The notes below the pieces were generated by a model. The model searched no databases and was not told where the DNA came from. It worked only from the letters and a program-made list of their open reading frames with translations. Positions 36,074 through 45,751 of a stretch of DNA of 64,000 nt are shown piece after piece. Position 1 is the stretch's first letter; every line of letters begins with the position of its first letter. Source of the DNA: Streptomyces sp. NBC_01723 (GTDB lineage: Bacteria > Actinomycetota > Actinomycetes > Streptomycetales > Streptomycetaceae); contig NZ_CP109171.1 of NCBI RefSeq assembly GCF_036246005.1, forward strand, positions 5,878,001 to 5,942,000, read 5' to 3'. The position numbers were made by a program, and so were the translations under genes.

Positions 36074-36760
36074 ATGAGACTGCTGCTCGTCGAGGACGAC
36101 AACCACGTGGCCGCCGCCCTGTCCGCGATCCTGGCACGGCACGGCTTCGACGTCACCCACGCGCGCAGCGGCGAGGAGGCGCTCCAGGCGCTCGTCCCGG
36201 AGGTCGACGGCTTCGGCGTCGTCCTTCTCGACCTCGGCCTGCCCGACCAGGACGGCTACGAGGTCTGCGGCAAGATCCGCAAGCGCACCAGCACCCCGGT
36301 CATCATGGTCACCGCCCGCTCCGACGTCCGCTCCCGCATCCACGGCCTCAACCTCGGTGCCGACGACTACGTGGTCAAGCCGTACGACACCGGGGAACTG
36401 CTCGCCCGGATCCACGCCGTCAGCCGGCGCACCGTCCAGGAGGACGCCACCGGGAGCACCGAGACCGCGGTGCGCCACGGCGCCCTGCGCATCGAGCTGC
36501 CGACCCGCCAGGTGAGCGTCGACGGCACGGCCGTCCAGCTCACCCGCAAGGAGTTCGACCTCCTCGCCCTGCTCGCCCAGCGCCCCGGCGTGGTGTTCCG
36601 CCGCGAGCAGATCATCAGCGAGGTCTGGCAGACCAGCTGGGAGGGGACCGGCCGCACCCTGGAGGTGCACGTCGCCTCCCTGCGCGCCAAGCTGCGCATG
36701 CCCGCGCTCATCGAGACCGTCCGCGGCGTCGGCTACCGCCTCGTCGCGCCCACCGGATAG
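36074..36760 (+). CDS. gluR: OmpR-family response regulator GluR
   Basis: A 228-residue regulator with a receiver (Asp53 in VLLDLGLPDQDG; Lys in YVVKPYDTGEL) and a C-terminal winged helix (LTRKEFDLLALLAQRPGVVFRREQIISEVW ... LEVHVASLRAKLR, described by its ends). It is next to the glutamate transporter operon and followed by its kinase. Published work on S. coelicolor describes the GluR-GluK pair at this place as sensing glutamate and activating gluABCD. ATG 36074 follows GAAGGGAG. Confidence 0.93.
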   Translation: MRLLLVEDDNHVAAALSAILARHGFDVTHARSGEEALQALVPEVDGFGVVLLDLGLPDQDGYEVCGKIRKRTSTPVIMVTARSDVRSRIHGLNLGADDYVVKPYDTGELLARIHAVSRRTVQEDATGSTETAVRHGALRIELPTRQVSVDGTAVQLTRKEFDLLALLAQRPGVVFRREQIISEVWQTSWEGTGRTLEVHVASLRAKLRMPALIETVRGVGYRLVAPTG

Positions 36761-36769
36761 CGGGGCCGG

Positions 36770-38215
36770 GTGAGCACACGCCTGCTCCCGCTGCTCATCG
36801 TCCTGATGGCGGCCGTACTGCTCGCGCTCGGCGTTCCGCTCGGCGTGAGCGTCGCACGCGCGGAGCAGCAGAAGGTCGTCATCGACCGCATAGACGACAC
36901 CGCACGCTTCGCCGCGCTCGCCCAGTTCGTCACCGAGGACGCGCCGGGCGGCTCCCGCCCGACCAGCACGGACGAACGCCTGGAGACCCTCCAGACCGAG
37001 CTGACCAGCTACTACGAGGTCTACGGCATCAAGGCGGGCGTCTTCTACCGCAACCACATCCCGATGGCCAACGCGCCGACCACCTGGTTCCTGCCCCAGA
37101 CCGGCGAGGTACGCGACTCCTTCGACGAGGCGCTGCTGAGCCGTCGCAGCCACGACCCGCGACAGGTGTGGCCCTGGCAGGACGGACAACTGGTGGTGGC
37201 CTCGCCCGTCATCCGGGACGGCGACGTGGTCGCGGTCGTCGTGACGGAGTCGCCGACCGACTCGATGCGGTCGAGCACCCTGCGTGGCTGGCTGGTGATC
37301 GGCGCCGGTGAGATCGCCGCGATGCTGCTCGCCGTCGGCGCCGCGCTCCGGCTGACCGGCTGGGTGCTCAAGCCGGTGCGGGTCCTCGACGCCACCACCC
37401 ACGACATCGCCACCGGGCGGCTCAAGTCCCGGGTCGCGCCGGCCGGCGGGCCGCCGGAGCTGAGACGCCTCGCCGGGTCGTTCAACGAGATGGCCGACCA
37501 CGTGGAGGACGTGCTGGAGCAGCAGCGCGCCTTCGTCGCCGACGCCTCGCACCAGTTGCGCAACCCGCTCGCGGCCCTGCTGCTGCGTATCGAACTGCTC
37601 GCCCTGGAACTGCCGGAGGGCAACGAGGAGATCGCCTCCGTCCAGACCGAGGGCAAACGCCTGGCCCGGGTCCTGGACGACCTGCTCGACCTGGCGCTGG
37701 CCGAGCACAGCCAGGCCGACCTGAAGGTCACCGACGTCGGCGCGCTGGCCGCCGAGCGGGTGGCGGCCTGGGCGCCGACGGCCGAGGCCAAGGGCGTACG
37801 GCTGGTGGGGGAGTGCCCGCCGACCACGGGCTGGGCCGACCCGGTGGCCCTCTCCAGCGCCCTGGACGCGGTCATCGACAACGCGGTGAAGTTCACGCCG
37901 CCGGAGGAGACCGTCCGGGTCGAGGTGGCCTCCACCGGGGACGCCGCCTCCGTCGTCGTCACCGACAACGGCCCCGGGCTCACCGACGAGGAGCTCGCGC
38001 GCGTGGGCGACCGTTTCTGGCGCAGCGGCCGGCACCAGAACATCAAGGGCTCGGGGCTCGGTCTGTCCATCTGCCGGGCGCTGCTCGCGGCGGGCGACGG
38101 TTCGATCTCCTTCGGCCACCACTCGCCGCACGGTCTGGTAGTGACCGTCACGGTGCCGAGGACGGGCACGGTGCTCAAGGAGCCCGAGCGGCCCTACGGC
38201 TCCGGTGGCCGGTAG
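36770..38215 (+). CDS. gluK: glutamate-sensing histidine kinase GluK
   Basis: A 481-residue membrane kinase with a first helix (LLPLLIVLMAAVLLALGVPLG), an extracytoplasmic sensor of about 140 residues, a second helix near 175-195, a HAMP domain, the phospho-acceptor His in VADASHQLRNPLAALLL, and a HATPase with DNGPGLTDEELARVGDRFW and GSGLGLSICRALL. It partners GluR. GTG 36770 lies 9 nt after the gluR stop. Confidence 0.92.
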   Translation: MSTRLLPLLIVLMAAVLLALGVPLGVSVARAEQQKVVIDRIDDTARFAALAQFVTEDAPGGSRPTSTDERLETLQTELTSYYEVYGIKAGVFYRNHIPMANAPTTWFLPQTGEVRDSFDEALLSRRSHDPRQVWPWQDGQLVVASPVIRDGDVVAVVVTESPTDSMRSSTLRGWLVIGAGEIAAMLLAVGAALRLTGWVLKPVRVLDATTHDIATGRLKSRVAPAGGPPELRRLAGSFNEMADHVEDVLEQQRAFVADASHQLRNPLAALLLRIELLALELPEGNEEIASVQTEGKRLARVLDDLLDLALAEHSQADLKVTDVGALAAERVAAWAPTAEAKGVRLVGECPPTTGWADPVALSSALDAVIDNAVKFTPPEETVRVEVASTGDAASVVVTDNGPGLTDEELARVGDRFWRSGRHQNIKGSGLGLSICRALLAAGDGSISFGHHSPHGLVVTVTVPRTGTVLKEPERPYGSGGR

Positions 38216-38227
38216 ACGGCAGGGCGC

Positions 38228-39223
38228 CTACGGCTTGACCGACCGGTAGTAGCGCCGGGCGCCCTCGTGCAGCTCCAGCGGGTCGGTGTAGATGGCGGTA
38301 CGCAGATCCACCAGCTGCGCGGAGTGGACGTGCGCCCCGATGCCGTCGCGGCTGTCCAGCACGGTCCGGGTCAGCCACTCGGTGAGCCGCGGATCGACGT
38401 CCGCGCGGGTCACCAGCAGGTTGGACACCGCCATGGTGGGCACCACGGCGCCGTTCTGGACGGTGGGGTAGGCCGACTCCGGCATGTTGGTGGTGCGGTA
38501 GTAGCGGGTCGCGCCGCCCGACTCGTGCAGCTCGGTCACGAGGTCGTCGCCGATCGGCACGAACCGGAAGGCGGACGTCTCCGCGATCTGCCTGAGCCCG
38601 TCGGTCGGCACGCCGCCCGACCAGAAGAAGGCGTCCAGTTCGTCGCCGAGCCGCCCGGGGCCGGTGTCGATGCCGTCCGCGCGGGGCGTGATGTCCGTCT
38701 CCGGATCGATGCCGACGGCCTTCAGGAGCCGCGTGGCGATCAGCCGTACGCCCGAGTTGGGCAGCCCTATCGCGACCCGCTTGCCCCGCAGGTCGGCGAC
38801 CGACTGGATGTCCGAGTCGGTCGGTACCACGAGCTGCACGTAGTCGTCGTAGAGGCGGGTGACCCCCCGCAGTGCCTCGGCCCCGGGACGGCCGGCCAGC
38901 TTGTACGTCTCCACCGCGTCGGCCGCGGCGATCGTGAAGTCGGCCTCCCCGGACGCGACCCGCTCGACGTTCTCCTGCGAGCCCGCGCTGGTCATCAGCC
39001 GTACGTCCAGACCCGGCATGTCCTTGCGCAGCTCGGAGCGCAGCAGCTCGCCGTACCTCTGGTAGACGCCCGCGCGGGTGCCCGTGCTGAACGTGATGCT
39101 CCCGCCCGGCGGCTTCTCACCCAGCGGCAGCAGCCACCACAGCAGCAGCCCGAGCACGACGGCACCGGCGACCGCGCCCTGGGCGGCCCGGCGCCTGCCG
39201 ATACGGGAGAGCAGCGTGGACAT
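38228..39223 (-). CDS. TAXI-family TRAP-type solute-binding protein
   Basis: A 331-residue protein anchored by one N-terminal helix (AVAGAVVLGLLLWWLLPLG) and then a TAXI domain: ITFSTGTRAGVYQRYGELL, VRLMTSAGSQENVERVASGEADFTIAAADA, LRGKRVAIGLPNSGVRLIA. Such proteins bind small acids for TRAP transporters, but no TRAP permease is nearby. It could be a sensor or scavenger for the adjacent GluK system, which is speculation. ATG 39223 is preferred over an in-frame start ten codons upstream. It is convergent with gluK. Confidence 0.88.
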   Translation of the reverse strand: MSTLLSRIGRRRAAQGAVAGAVVLGLLLWWLLPLGEKPPGGSITFSTGTRAGVYQRYGELLRSELRKDMPGLDVRLMTSAGSQENVERVASGEADFTIAAADAVETYKLAGRPGAEALRGVTRLYDDYVQLVVPTDSDIQSVADLRGKRVAIGLPNSGVRLIATRLLKAVGIDPETDITPRADGIDTGPGRLGDELDAFFWSGGVPTDGLRQIAETSAFRFVPIGDDLVTELHESGGATRYYRTTNMPESAYPTVQNGAVVPTMAVSNLLVTRADVDPRLTEWLTRTVLDSRDGIGAHVHSAQLVDLRTAIYTDPLELHEGARRYYRSVKP

Positions 39224-39328
39224 GGGGCCGATCCTGCCAGCCCGCACCGGCACTGACCAGGGCCGAGCTCACACCGCGGCCCCGAGAGCGCGGGACCGTT
39301 GCCGGTGGCGGTCGCCAGAGTCCTCGGC

Positions 39329-39810
39329 ATGAGCGACACCTCGCCCGCCGACCTGGTCCGCGCCTTCCACCTCGCCTTCGGGCTGGACGCCCGCAGCATC
39401 CCGACCGAGGTCTCGCCCGGCCTGGCCGCGCACAGAGGTGAGCTGCTCGCCGAGGAGGCCGCCGAGGCCGCGGAGGTGTCGGTGACGGGTCCGCTCGACC
39501 GGCTCGCGCACGAACTGGCCGACGTCGTGTACGTCGCCTACGGCACGGCACGGCCCTCGTCCACGGCATCGACCTGGACGAGGTGATCGCCGAGATCCAC
39601 CGCTCCGACATGACCAAGCTCGGCCCCGACGGCAGCGTCAGCCGTCGCGCCGACGGCAAGGTCCTCAAGGACGACCACTACGAGGCACCGGACGTCTCCG
39701 CCGTCCTGCGCCGCCAGGGGTGGGCGCCACGGACGCCGGACGCGGCGGGGACACCGCAGAGACCGCAGACACTGCAGACGCCGGACATGGCCGAGCCCCC
39801 GCGCGGCTGA
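39329..39810 (+). pseudogene. MazG-like nucleotide pyrophosphohydrolase, frameshifted by 5-bp repeat expansion
   Basis: ATG 39329 opens a MazG-like NTP pyrophosphohydrolase: ELLAEEAAEAAE and then HELADVVYVAYGTA, the two acidic metal-binding motifs. The frame then goes wrong and ends at 39586. The downstream frame (to 39810) carries the rest: VIAEIHRSDMTKLGPDG and GKVLKDDHYEAPD. At the break ACGGC is repeated three times (39540-39554). Removing one copy gives an unbroken TALVHGIDLDEVIAEI. So the gene is inactivated by a tandem 5-bp duplication, reversible by slippage. A sequencing artefact is possible. Confidence 0.8.
39540..39554 (+). repeat. ACGGC x3 microsatellite causing a frameshift
   Basis: Three tandem ACGGC units fall in the coding region of the MazG-like gene. 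Two units restore the frame. Short tandem repeats that change frame are the usual basis of slippage-driven phase variation. Confidence 0.85.
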
Positions 39811-39818
39811 CCCCGCCG

Positions 39819-41057
39819 TCAGTCGCCGACCGTCGCCTCCGCCCCCGTAGTCGCCCGGGACGCCCCGTCGGGGGCGCCGCCACCCGGGTGGTCGGGACGG
39901 TCACGGCGGCCGAACAGGCGCATCCCCAGCGGCTCGGTGAAGCGGGCCGTGAGGGGGCCGAGGACGACCAGGATGAGGACGTAGGCCGTGGCCAGCGGGC
40001 CCAGGGACGGCTCGATGCCGGCCGAGACCGCGAGACCGGCGATGACGATCGAGAACTCGCCGCGCGCCACCAGCGCCCCGCCCGCACGCCAGCGGCCCTT
40101 GACGGAGATCCCGGCGCGCCGTGCCGCCCAGTACCCGGTGGCGATCTTCGTCACCGCCGTGAGCAGGGCCAGCGCGAGGGCCGGCAGCAGGACCGGCGGA
40201 ATGCTGGCCGGGTCCGTGTGCAGGCCGAAGAAGACGAAGAACACGGCGGCGAACAGGTCCCGCAGCGGGCTCAGCAGCGTGTGCGCGCCCTCCGCGACCT
40301 CCCCGGACAGCGCGATCCCCACCAGGAAGGCGCCCACCGCGGCCGACACCTGGAGCTGCTGCGCCACACCCGCGACCAGGATCGTCAGGCCGAGCACCAC
40401 CAGCAGCAGCTTCTCCGGGTCGTCGCTGGAGACGAACCGCGAGATGAGCCGGCCGTAGCGCAGCGCCACGAAGAGCACCAGCCCCGCCGCGGCCAGCGCG
40501 ACCGCCAGCGTGATGCTGCCGGTCATCAGCCCGGCACCGGCGACCAGCGCGGTGACGATCGGCAGGTACACCGCCATCGCCAGGTCCTCCAGGACCAGCA
40601 CGCTGAGGATCACCGGCGTCTCGCGGTTGCCGACCCGGCCCAGATCGCCCAGCACCTTGGCGATGACACCGGACGACGAGATCCACGTGACGCCGGCGAG
40701 GACGACGGCCGCCACCGGGCCCCAGCCCAGCAGCAGCGCGGCGACCGCACCCGGCACCGCGTTGAGCGCGCAGTCGACGAGGCCGGCCGGATAGTGGGAC
40801 TTGAGGTTCGTGACGAGGTCGCTGGCCGTGTACTCCAGGCCCAGCATCAGCAGCAGGAGGATGACACCGATCTCGGCGCCGATGGCGACGAACTCCTCGC
40901 TCGCGCCGAGCGGGAGCAGCCCGCCCTCGCCGAAGGCCAGACCGGCCAGCAGGTACAGCGGGATGGGGGAGAGCCGGTAGCGCCCGGCGAACCGGCCGAG
41001 CAGCCCCAGCCCCAGGATGATGGAACCGAACTCGATCAGGAGGACCGCGGAGTGCAC
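39819..41057 (-). CDS. Kef-type monovalent cation:proton antiporter (CPA2)
   Basis: A 412-residue membrane protein with about 12 helices. Conserved features of CPA2 antiporters include PLYLLAGLAFGEGG, LGLEYTASDL, SSSGVIAKVLGDLGR and VLSVLVLEDLAMAVYLP, and a GALVARGEFSIVIAGLA stretch in a late helix. It probably exchanges K+ or Na+ for protons. It lacks its own RCK domain, which is supplied by the preceding gene; GTG 41057 lies 4 nt after that stop. The pair resembles KhtT-KhtU of Bacillus. Confidence 0.9.
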   Translation of the reverse strand: MHSAVLLIEFGSIILGLGLLGRFAGRYRLSPIPLYLLAGLAFGEGGLLPLGASEEFVAIGAEIGVILLLLMLGLEYTASDLVTNLKSHYPAGLVDCALNAVPGAVAALLLGWGPVAAVVLAGVTWISSSGVIAKVLGDLGRVGNRETPVILSVLVLEDLAMAVYLPIVTALVAGAGLMTGSITLAVALAAAGLVLFVALRYGRLISRFVSSDDPEKLLLVVLGLTILVAGVAQQLQVSAAVGAFLVGIALSGEVAEGAHTLLSPLRDLFAAVFFVFFGLHTDPASIPPVLLPALALALLTAVTKIATGYWAARRAGISVKGRWRAGGALVARGEFSIVIAGLAVSAGIEPSLGPLATAYVLILVVLGPLTARFTEPLGMRLFGRRDRPDHPGGGAPDGASRATTGAEATVGD

Positions 41058-41061
41058 CGGC

Positions 41062-41562
41062 TCACTCCTGCCCGAGTATCGCCGCGGCGGCGTCGACGCC
41101 CTCACGGGTGCCGATGACGATCAAGGTGTCACCACCCACGAGCCGGAAGTCCGGCGCCGGGGAGGGGATCGCCTCGGCCCGGCGCAGCACGGCCACGATC
41201 GACGCGCCGGTCTCGGTCCGCATGGACGTCTCACCCAGCAGCCGCCCGTTCCAGCGGGAGGTGGCGGACACCTCGATCCGCTCGGCGACCAGGCCCAGGT
41301 CCGTGGTGTAGAGCAGGTTGGCGCTGTGGTGCGAGGGCTTCAGCGCGTCGATCAGCGCGCCCGCCTCGGGACCGCTCAGCCGCAGCGAGTGGGCGCACGA
41401 ATCGGGGTCGTCGGCCCGGTAGACGTTCACCGTGCGGGCGCCGTCGCGGTGTGCCACCACCGACAGGTGGCGGTGTTCCCGGGTCACCAGGTCGTACTGG
41501 ACCCCGATACCCGGCAGCGGCGTCGCCCTCAGACGTGGTGCTGACACGAGCTGTCCCCTCAT
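41062..41562 (-). CDS. TrkA-C (RCK_C) regulatory subunit of the antiporter
   Basis: A 166-residue soluble protein. The C-terminal TrkA-C domain is clear: IEVSATSRWNGRLLGETSMR, then ASIVAVLRRAEAIPSPAPDF and LVGGDTLIVIGTREGVDAAAAIL. The N-terminal part resembles the KhtT family. It binds a nucleotide or ion and gates the adjacent antiporter. Its stop is 4 nt before the antiporter GTG. Confidence 0.88.
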   Translation of the reverse strand: MRGQLVSAPRLRATPLPGIGVQYDLVTREHRHLSVVAHRDGARTVNVYRADDPDSCAHSLRLSGPEAGALIDALKPSHHSANLLYTTDLGLVAERIEVSATSRWNGRLLGETSMRTETGASIVAVLRRAEAIPSPAPDFRLVGGDTLIVIGTREGVDAAAAILGQE

Positions 41563-41745
41563 TCGTCTTGCTTCCTTTGCCGCACTTCCCGCACGTACGT
41601 GACGTGCTCACGGCCCCGCCATGCTGTCATCCGCACGTACGGTGGCGATATGGGTGTCGTGACGGATATACGCAGCCGGTCGCGGGCGCGCAGACTGGCC
41701 GCGGCGGTGTCGTGCGCGGAAGCCGGGAGGAGCGGAAAGAGGACC

Positions 41746-42720
41746 GTGTCGCTCTTCTGGCGGATCTTCTCGCTCAACGCCGCGGGCCTGTTCGTCGCCA
41801 CCGCCCTGCTCCTGGGACCGCTCACCGTCTCGACGCCGGTCCTGCCCGGCGAGGCTCTGATCCTGCTCGTGGGCCTCGCGGCACTGCTCGCCGGGAACGC
41901 GGTCGTCCTGCGCATCGGCCTGAACCCCCTGCACCGGCTCGGCCGCGCCATGGCCACCGCCGACCTGCTGGTGCCCGGCGCCCGCCCGGCGGTCGCCGGG
42001 CCGGCGGAGGCGGCCCAGCTGATCGCCACGTACAACACGATGCTGGACCGGCTCCAGGCCGAACGGGCGGCCGGCGCCGGCCGCGCGCTCCAGGCCCAGG
42101 AGCGAGAACGCCACCGCATCGCCCGCGAACTGCACGACGAGGTCGGCCAGACCCTCACCGCCGTCCTCCTCCAGCTCAAGCGGGTCGCCGACCGGGTCCC
42201 CGGCGAGCTGCGCGAAGAGGTGTCGCTGGCGCAGGAGGCCACCCGGTCAGGCCTCGACGAGATCCGCCGCATCGCCCGCCGACTGCGCCCCGGCGTCCTG
42301 GAGGAACTCGGCCTGCCCAGCGCGCTGCGCTCCCTCGCCGCCGAGTTCACCCACCACGGGCTCTCCGTCGAGCACCACGTCCCCGGCGACCTGCCCCCGC
42401 TTGCCCCGGAGGCGGAACTGGTGCTCTACCGGGTCGCCCAGGAGGGCCTGACCAACACCGCCCGGCACGCCGCCGCCGACCACGCCGCGCTCAGCCTGCG
42501 TCCGCTGGCCGGCGGTGTCGAACTGCTCGTCCGCGACAACGGCACCGGTCTCGGCACGGCCGCCGAGGGCGCCGGGATCCGGGGGATGCGTGAGCGGGCC
42601 CTGCTGATCGGAGCCGAGATCCACTTCGAACCCGCCCCCGCAGGGGGCACCGACGTACGCCTGCGCGTCCCCGCCCCGCCCGGGGAGCGTTCCGCAGACC
42701 GAACCGGAGACAGCCCCTGA
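41746..42720 (+). CDS. NarL-type sensor histidine kinase (HisKA_3)
   Basis: A 324-residue kinase with two close N-terminal helices (about 5-25 and 35-55), a HAMP-like segment, the HisKA_3 motif with phospho-acceptor His in RHRIARELHDEVGQTLTAVLL, and a HATPase with DNGTGLG. GTG 41746 is preceded by AAAGAGG. An in-frame ATG at 41650 would add 32 residues. It lies 6 nt after TACGGT and could be a leaderless start, but this stretch has rare codons (AGA, ATA, GGA). The stop overlaps the regulator ATG. Confidence 0.85.
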   Translation: MSLFWRIFSLNAAGLFVATALLLGPLTVSTPVLPGEALILLVGLAALLAGNAVVLRIGLNPLHRLGRAMATADLLVPGARPAVAGPAEAAQLIATYNTMLDRLQAERAAGAGRALQAQERERHRIARELHDEVGQTLTAVLLQLKRVADRVPGELREEVSLAQEATRSGLDEIRRIARRLRPGVLEELGLPSALRSLAAEFTHHGLSVEHHVPGDLPPLAPEAELVLYRVAQEGLTNTARHAAADHAALSLRPLAGGVELLVRDNGTGLGTAAEGAGIRGMRERALLIGAEIHFEPAPAGGTDVRLRVPAPPGERSADRTGDSP

Positions 42721-43379
42721 TGTCCGCACGGCCCCCGATCCGCGTCCTGCTCGCCGACGACCACACCCTCGTCCGGCGCGGGGTACGCCTCATCCTGGAC
42801 GGCGAACCCGACCTCACGGTGGTCGCCGAGGCCGGTGACGGTGCCGAGGCGGTCGCGGCGGCCCGGGCCACCGAGGTCGACCTGGCCGTCCTGGACGTCG
42901 CGATGCCCCGCATGACCGGCCTCCAAGCGGCCCGCGAACTCTCCCGACGGCTTCCCGGGCTGCGCATCCTGATCCTGACCATGTACGACAACGAGCAGTA
43001 CTTCTTCGAGGCCCTCAAGGCCGGTGCCTGCGGATACGTCCTCAAGTCCGTCGCCGACCGCGACCTGGTCGAGGCGTGCCGGGCCGCCGTGCGCGACGAA
43101 CCGTTCATCTACCCCGGCGCCGAACGGGCCCTCGTCCGGTCCTACCTGGACCGCATGGACCGGGGCGGCGACCTGCCGGAGCGGCCCATCACGGAACGCG
43201 AGGAGGAGATCCTCAAGCTCGTCGCCGAGGGACACACCTCCAAGGAGATCGGCGAACTGCTCTTCATCAGCGCCAAGACCGTCGAACGCCACCGCGCCAA
43301 CCTCCTGCAGAAGCTGGGCGTACGCGATCGCCTGGAGCTGACCCGGTACGCGATCCGCGCGGGCCTGATCGAGCCCTGA
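42720..43379 (+). CDS. NarL/FixJ-family response regulator
   Basis: The 219-residue regulator has a receiver (Asp59 in [13 protein letters not shown], Lys in [12 protein letters not shown]) and a LuxR-type helix-turn-helix ([20 protein letters not shown], then [19 protein letters not shown]). It forms a pair with the overlapping kinase gene. The signal and targets are unknown; the antiporter next door is a possible target, but nothing in the sequence proves it. Confidence 0.92.
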   Translation: MSARPPIRVLLADDHTLVRRGVRLILDGEPDLTVVAEAGDGAEAVAAARATEVDLAVLDVAMPRMTGLQAARELSRRLPGLRILILTMYDNEQYFFEALKAGACGYVLKSVADRDLVEACRAAVRDEPFIYPGAERALVRSYLDRMDRGGDLPERPITEREEEILKLVAEGHTSKEIGELLFISAKTVERHRANLLQKLGVRDRLELTRYAIRAGLIEP

Positions 43380-43395
43380 CCAGCCCCGATCCGGG

Positions 43396-43404
43396 TTGTC
43401 CACA
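43396..43404 (+). promoter_or_regulatory. Streptomyces-consensus DnaA box upstream of miaB
   Basis: TTGTCCACA is the preferred 9-mer of Streptomyces DnaA. It stands 30 bp upstream of the likely miaB -10 hexamer. Like the box upstream of recA it is followed by GG and is isolated. Confidence 0.5.
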
Positions 43405-43446
43405 GGCGGCCCGGGCCATCGCCGCCGACCGCCTACCCTTATTGCC

Positions 43447-44964
43447 ATGAGCAGCATCGACCGGAGCCAGACAGTGGGCGGCACGCGCACCTACGAAGTA
43501 CGCACCTACGGGTGCCAGATGAACGTCCACGACTCCGAGCGATTGTCCGGCCTGCTGGAGGACGCCGGGTACGTCCGCGCCGCCGAGGGCACCGACGGCG
43601 ACGCGGACGTCGTCGTCTTCAACACCTGCGCCGTCCGGGAGAACGCCGACAACAAGCTGTACGGCAACCTCGGCCACCTCGCCCCGAAGAAGGCGAGCCG
43701 CCCCGGGATGCAGATCGCGGTCGGCGGCTGCCTCGCGCAGAAGGACCGCGACACCATCGTCAAGCGCGCCCCCTGGGTGGACGTCGTCTTCGGCACGCAC
43801 AACATCGGCAAGCTCCCGGTCCTGCTGGAGCGCGCCCGCGTGCAGGAGGAGGCGCAGGTCGAGATCGCCGAGTCCCTGGAGGCGTTCCCGTCCACGCTGC
43901 CGACCCGGCGCGAGAGCGCCTACGCGGCCTGGGTCTCCATCTCCGTCGGCTGCAACAACACCTGTACCTTCTGCATCGTCCCGGCGCTGCGCGGCAAGGA
44001 GAAGGACCGCCGTCCCGGCGACATCCTCGCCGAGGTCGAGGCCCTGGTCGCCGAGGGCGTCTCGGAAATCACCCTCCTCGGGCAGAACGTCAACGCCTAC
44101 GGCTCCGACATCGGCGACCGCGAGGCGTTCAGCAAGCTGCTGCGCGCCTGCGGGAGCATCGACGGCCTGGAGCGCGTCCGCTTCACCTCCCCGCACCCGC
44201 GCGACTTCACCGACGACGTGATCGCCGCCATGGCCGAGACGCCGAACGCCATGCCGCAGCTGCACATGCCGCTCCAGTCCGGCTCCGACCCGGTGCTGAA
44301 GGCGATGCGCCGCTCGTATCGGCAGGAGCGCTACCTGGGGATCATCGAGAAGGTGCGGGCCGCCATCCCGCACGCGGCGATCACCACCGACATCATCGTG
44401 GGCTTCCCCGGCGAGACCGAAGAGGACTTCGAGCAGACCCTGCACGTGGTGCGCGAGGCCCGGTTCGCCCAGGCGTACACCTTCCAGTACTCCAAGCGGC
44501 CCGGCACCCCGGCCGCCGAGATGGACGGCCAGATCCCCAAGGCGGTCGTCCAGGAGCGCTACGAGCGCCTCGTCGCCCTCCAGGAGGAGATCTCCTGGGA
44601 GGAGAACAAGAAGCAGGTCGGCCGCACCCTGGAGCTGATGGTCGCCGAGGGCGAGGGCCGAAAGGACGGCACCACCCACCGCCTCTCCGGCCGCGCCCCC
44701 GACAACCGCCTGGTGCACTTCACCAAGCCCGGCCAGGAGGTCCGGCCGGGCGACGTGGTGACGGTCGAGATCACCTACGCCGCCCCCCACCACCTCCTCG
44801 CCGAGGGCGCGGTCCTCGACGTGCGGCGCACCCGCGCGGGCGACGCCTGGGAGAAGCGCAACGCGGCCGACCAGGCCAAGCCCGCGGGCGTGATGCTCGG
44901 CCTGCCGAAGATCGGCGTGCCCGAGCCCCAGCCGGCGGTGGCGAGCGGCTGCGGCTGCGACTGA
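43447..44964 (+). CDS. miaB: MiaB, tRNA-2-methylthio-N6-isopentenyladenosine synthase
   Basis: A 505-residue radical-SAM methylthiotransferase that acts on A37 of tRNAs reading UNN codons. The N-terminal cysteines are in [31 protein letters not shown] and [10 protein letters not shown]; the radical-SAM motif is [13 protein letters not shown]; a C-terminal TRAM domain follows. The tail ends GCGCD. ATG 43447 is 6 nt after TACCCT (43435-43440), fitting a leaderless mRNA. It supplies the step after MiaA, whose gene lies 3 kb downstream. Confidence 0.96.
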   Translation: MSSIDRSQTVGGTRTYEVRTYGCQMNVHDSERLSGLLEDAGYVRAAEGTDGDADVVVFNTCAVRENADNKLYGNLGHLAPKKASRPGMQIAVGGCLAQKDRDTIVKRAPWVDVVFGTHNIGKLPVLLERARVQEEAQVEIAESLEAFPSTLPTRRESAYAAWVSISVGCNNTCTFCIVPALRGKEKDRRPGDILAEVEALVAEGVSEITLLGQNVNAYGSDIGDREAFSKLLRACGSIDGLERVRFTSPHPRDFTDDVIAAMAETPNAMPQLHMPLQSGSDPVLKAMRRSYRQERYLGIIEKVRAAIPHAAITTDIIVGFPGETEEDFEQTLHVVREARFAQAYTFQYSKRPGTPAAEMDGQIPKAVVQERYERLVALQEEISWEENKKQVGRTLELMVAEGEGRKDGTTHRLSGRAPDNRLVHFTKPGQEVRPGDVVTVEITYAAPHHLLAEGAVLDVRRTRAGDAWEKRNAADQAKPAGVMLGLPKIGVPEPQPAVASGCGCD

Positions 44965-45013
44965 TCGCGGGGGAGTGCGACCCCGGGCGGGGCGCGGGGT
45001 TACGCTGCCGATC

Positions 45014-45736
45014 ATGCTTGTCGCCGCCGCCGTCTGCCCCTGCCCGCCGCTCCTCGTCCCGGAGGTCGCCGCGGGCGCCGCACCCGAGCTGGACGCCGCC
45101 CGCGCGGCGTGCACGGACGCGCTGGGCGTGCTTGCCGCCGCCCGGCCCGACCGGCTCGTGGTGGTCGGACCCGCGGACTCGGCCGGGCCGGAGATCTACC
45201 CGCAGGGGACGCCGGGCTCGTTCCGCGGCTTCGGCGTGGACCTGGACGTGCGGCTGGGCCCGGACACCGGGGCGGCCACGCCGGCGGCCGGGAGCGAACT
45301 GCCGTACGGCTTCGCCGTCGGGGCCTGGCTGCTCGCGCGTACCGGCTGGTCCCACGCGCCCGTCGAGGGCGTCGGGGTGGGGGAGGACCTTCCCGCCGAG
45401 CGGTGCGCCGCCGTCGGCCGGGACCTCGCCGGGCGGGCCGGGCGGATGGCGCTGCTGGTGCTGGGCGACGCCAGTGCGTGCCGCACGCTCAAGGCGCCGG
45501 GCTACCTCGACGAGCGGGCGGCGCCCTTCGACGCGGCGGCGGGGCGCGCGCTGGGCACGGCGGACGTGACCGCCCTCGCCGGGCTGGACGTCTCCCTCGC
45601 CCGTCGGCTGAAGGTGTCCGGCCGGGCCCCCTGGCAGGTCCTCGCGGGCGCGGCCGGGGGAACGGGACTGTCGGGCACGCTGCTGTACGAGGACGCTCCG
45701 TACGGGGTGGGGTACGTCGCGGCCGCGTGGTCGTAG
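45014..45736 (+). CDS. class III extradiol dioxygenase-like protein
   Basis: A 240-residue protein of the actinobacterial subunit-B-like class III dioxygenase family: MLVAAAVCPCPPLLVPEVAAGAA at the N terminus, DRLVVVGPADSAG, and LLVLGDASACRT in place of the usual metal-site region. Metal-binding histidines of true extradiol enzymes are not evident, so activity is doubtful. It lies between miaB and miaA in many streptomycetes. ATG 45014 is 7 nt after TACGCT (45001-45006). Confidence 0.75.
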   Translation: MLVAAAVCPCPPLLVPEVAAGAAPELDAARAACTDALGVLAAARPDRLVVVGPADSAGPEIYPQGTPGSFRGFGVDLDVRLGPDTGAATPAAGSELPYGFAVGAWLLARTGWSHAPVEGVGVGEDLPAERCAAVGRDLAGRAGRMALLVLGDASACRTLKAPGYLDERAAPFDAAAGRALGTADVTALAGLDVSLARRLKVSGRAPWQVLAGAAGGTGLSGTLLYEDAPYGVGYVAAAWS

Positions 45737-45751
45737 TCGTAGTCGAGGCAG

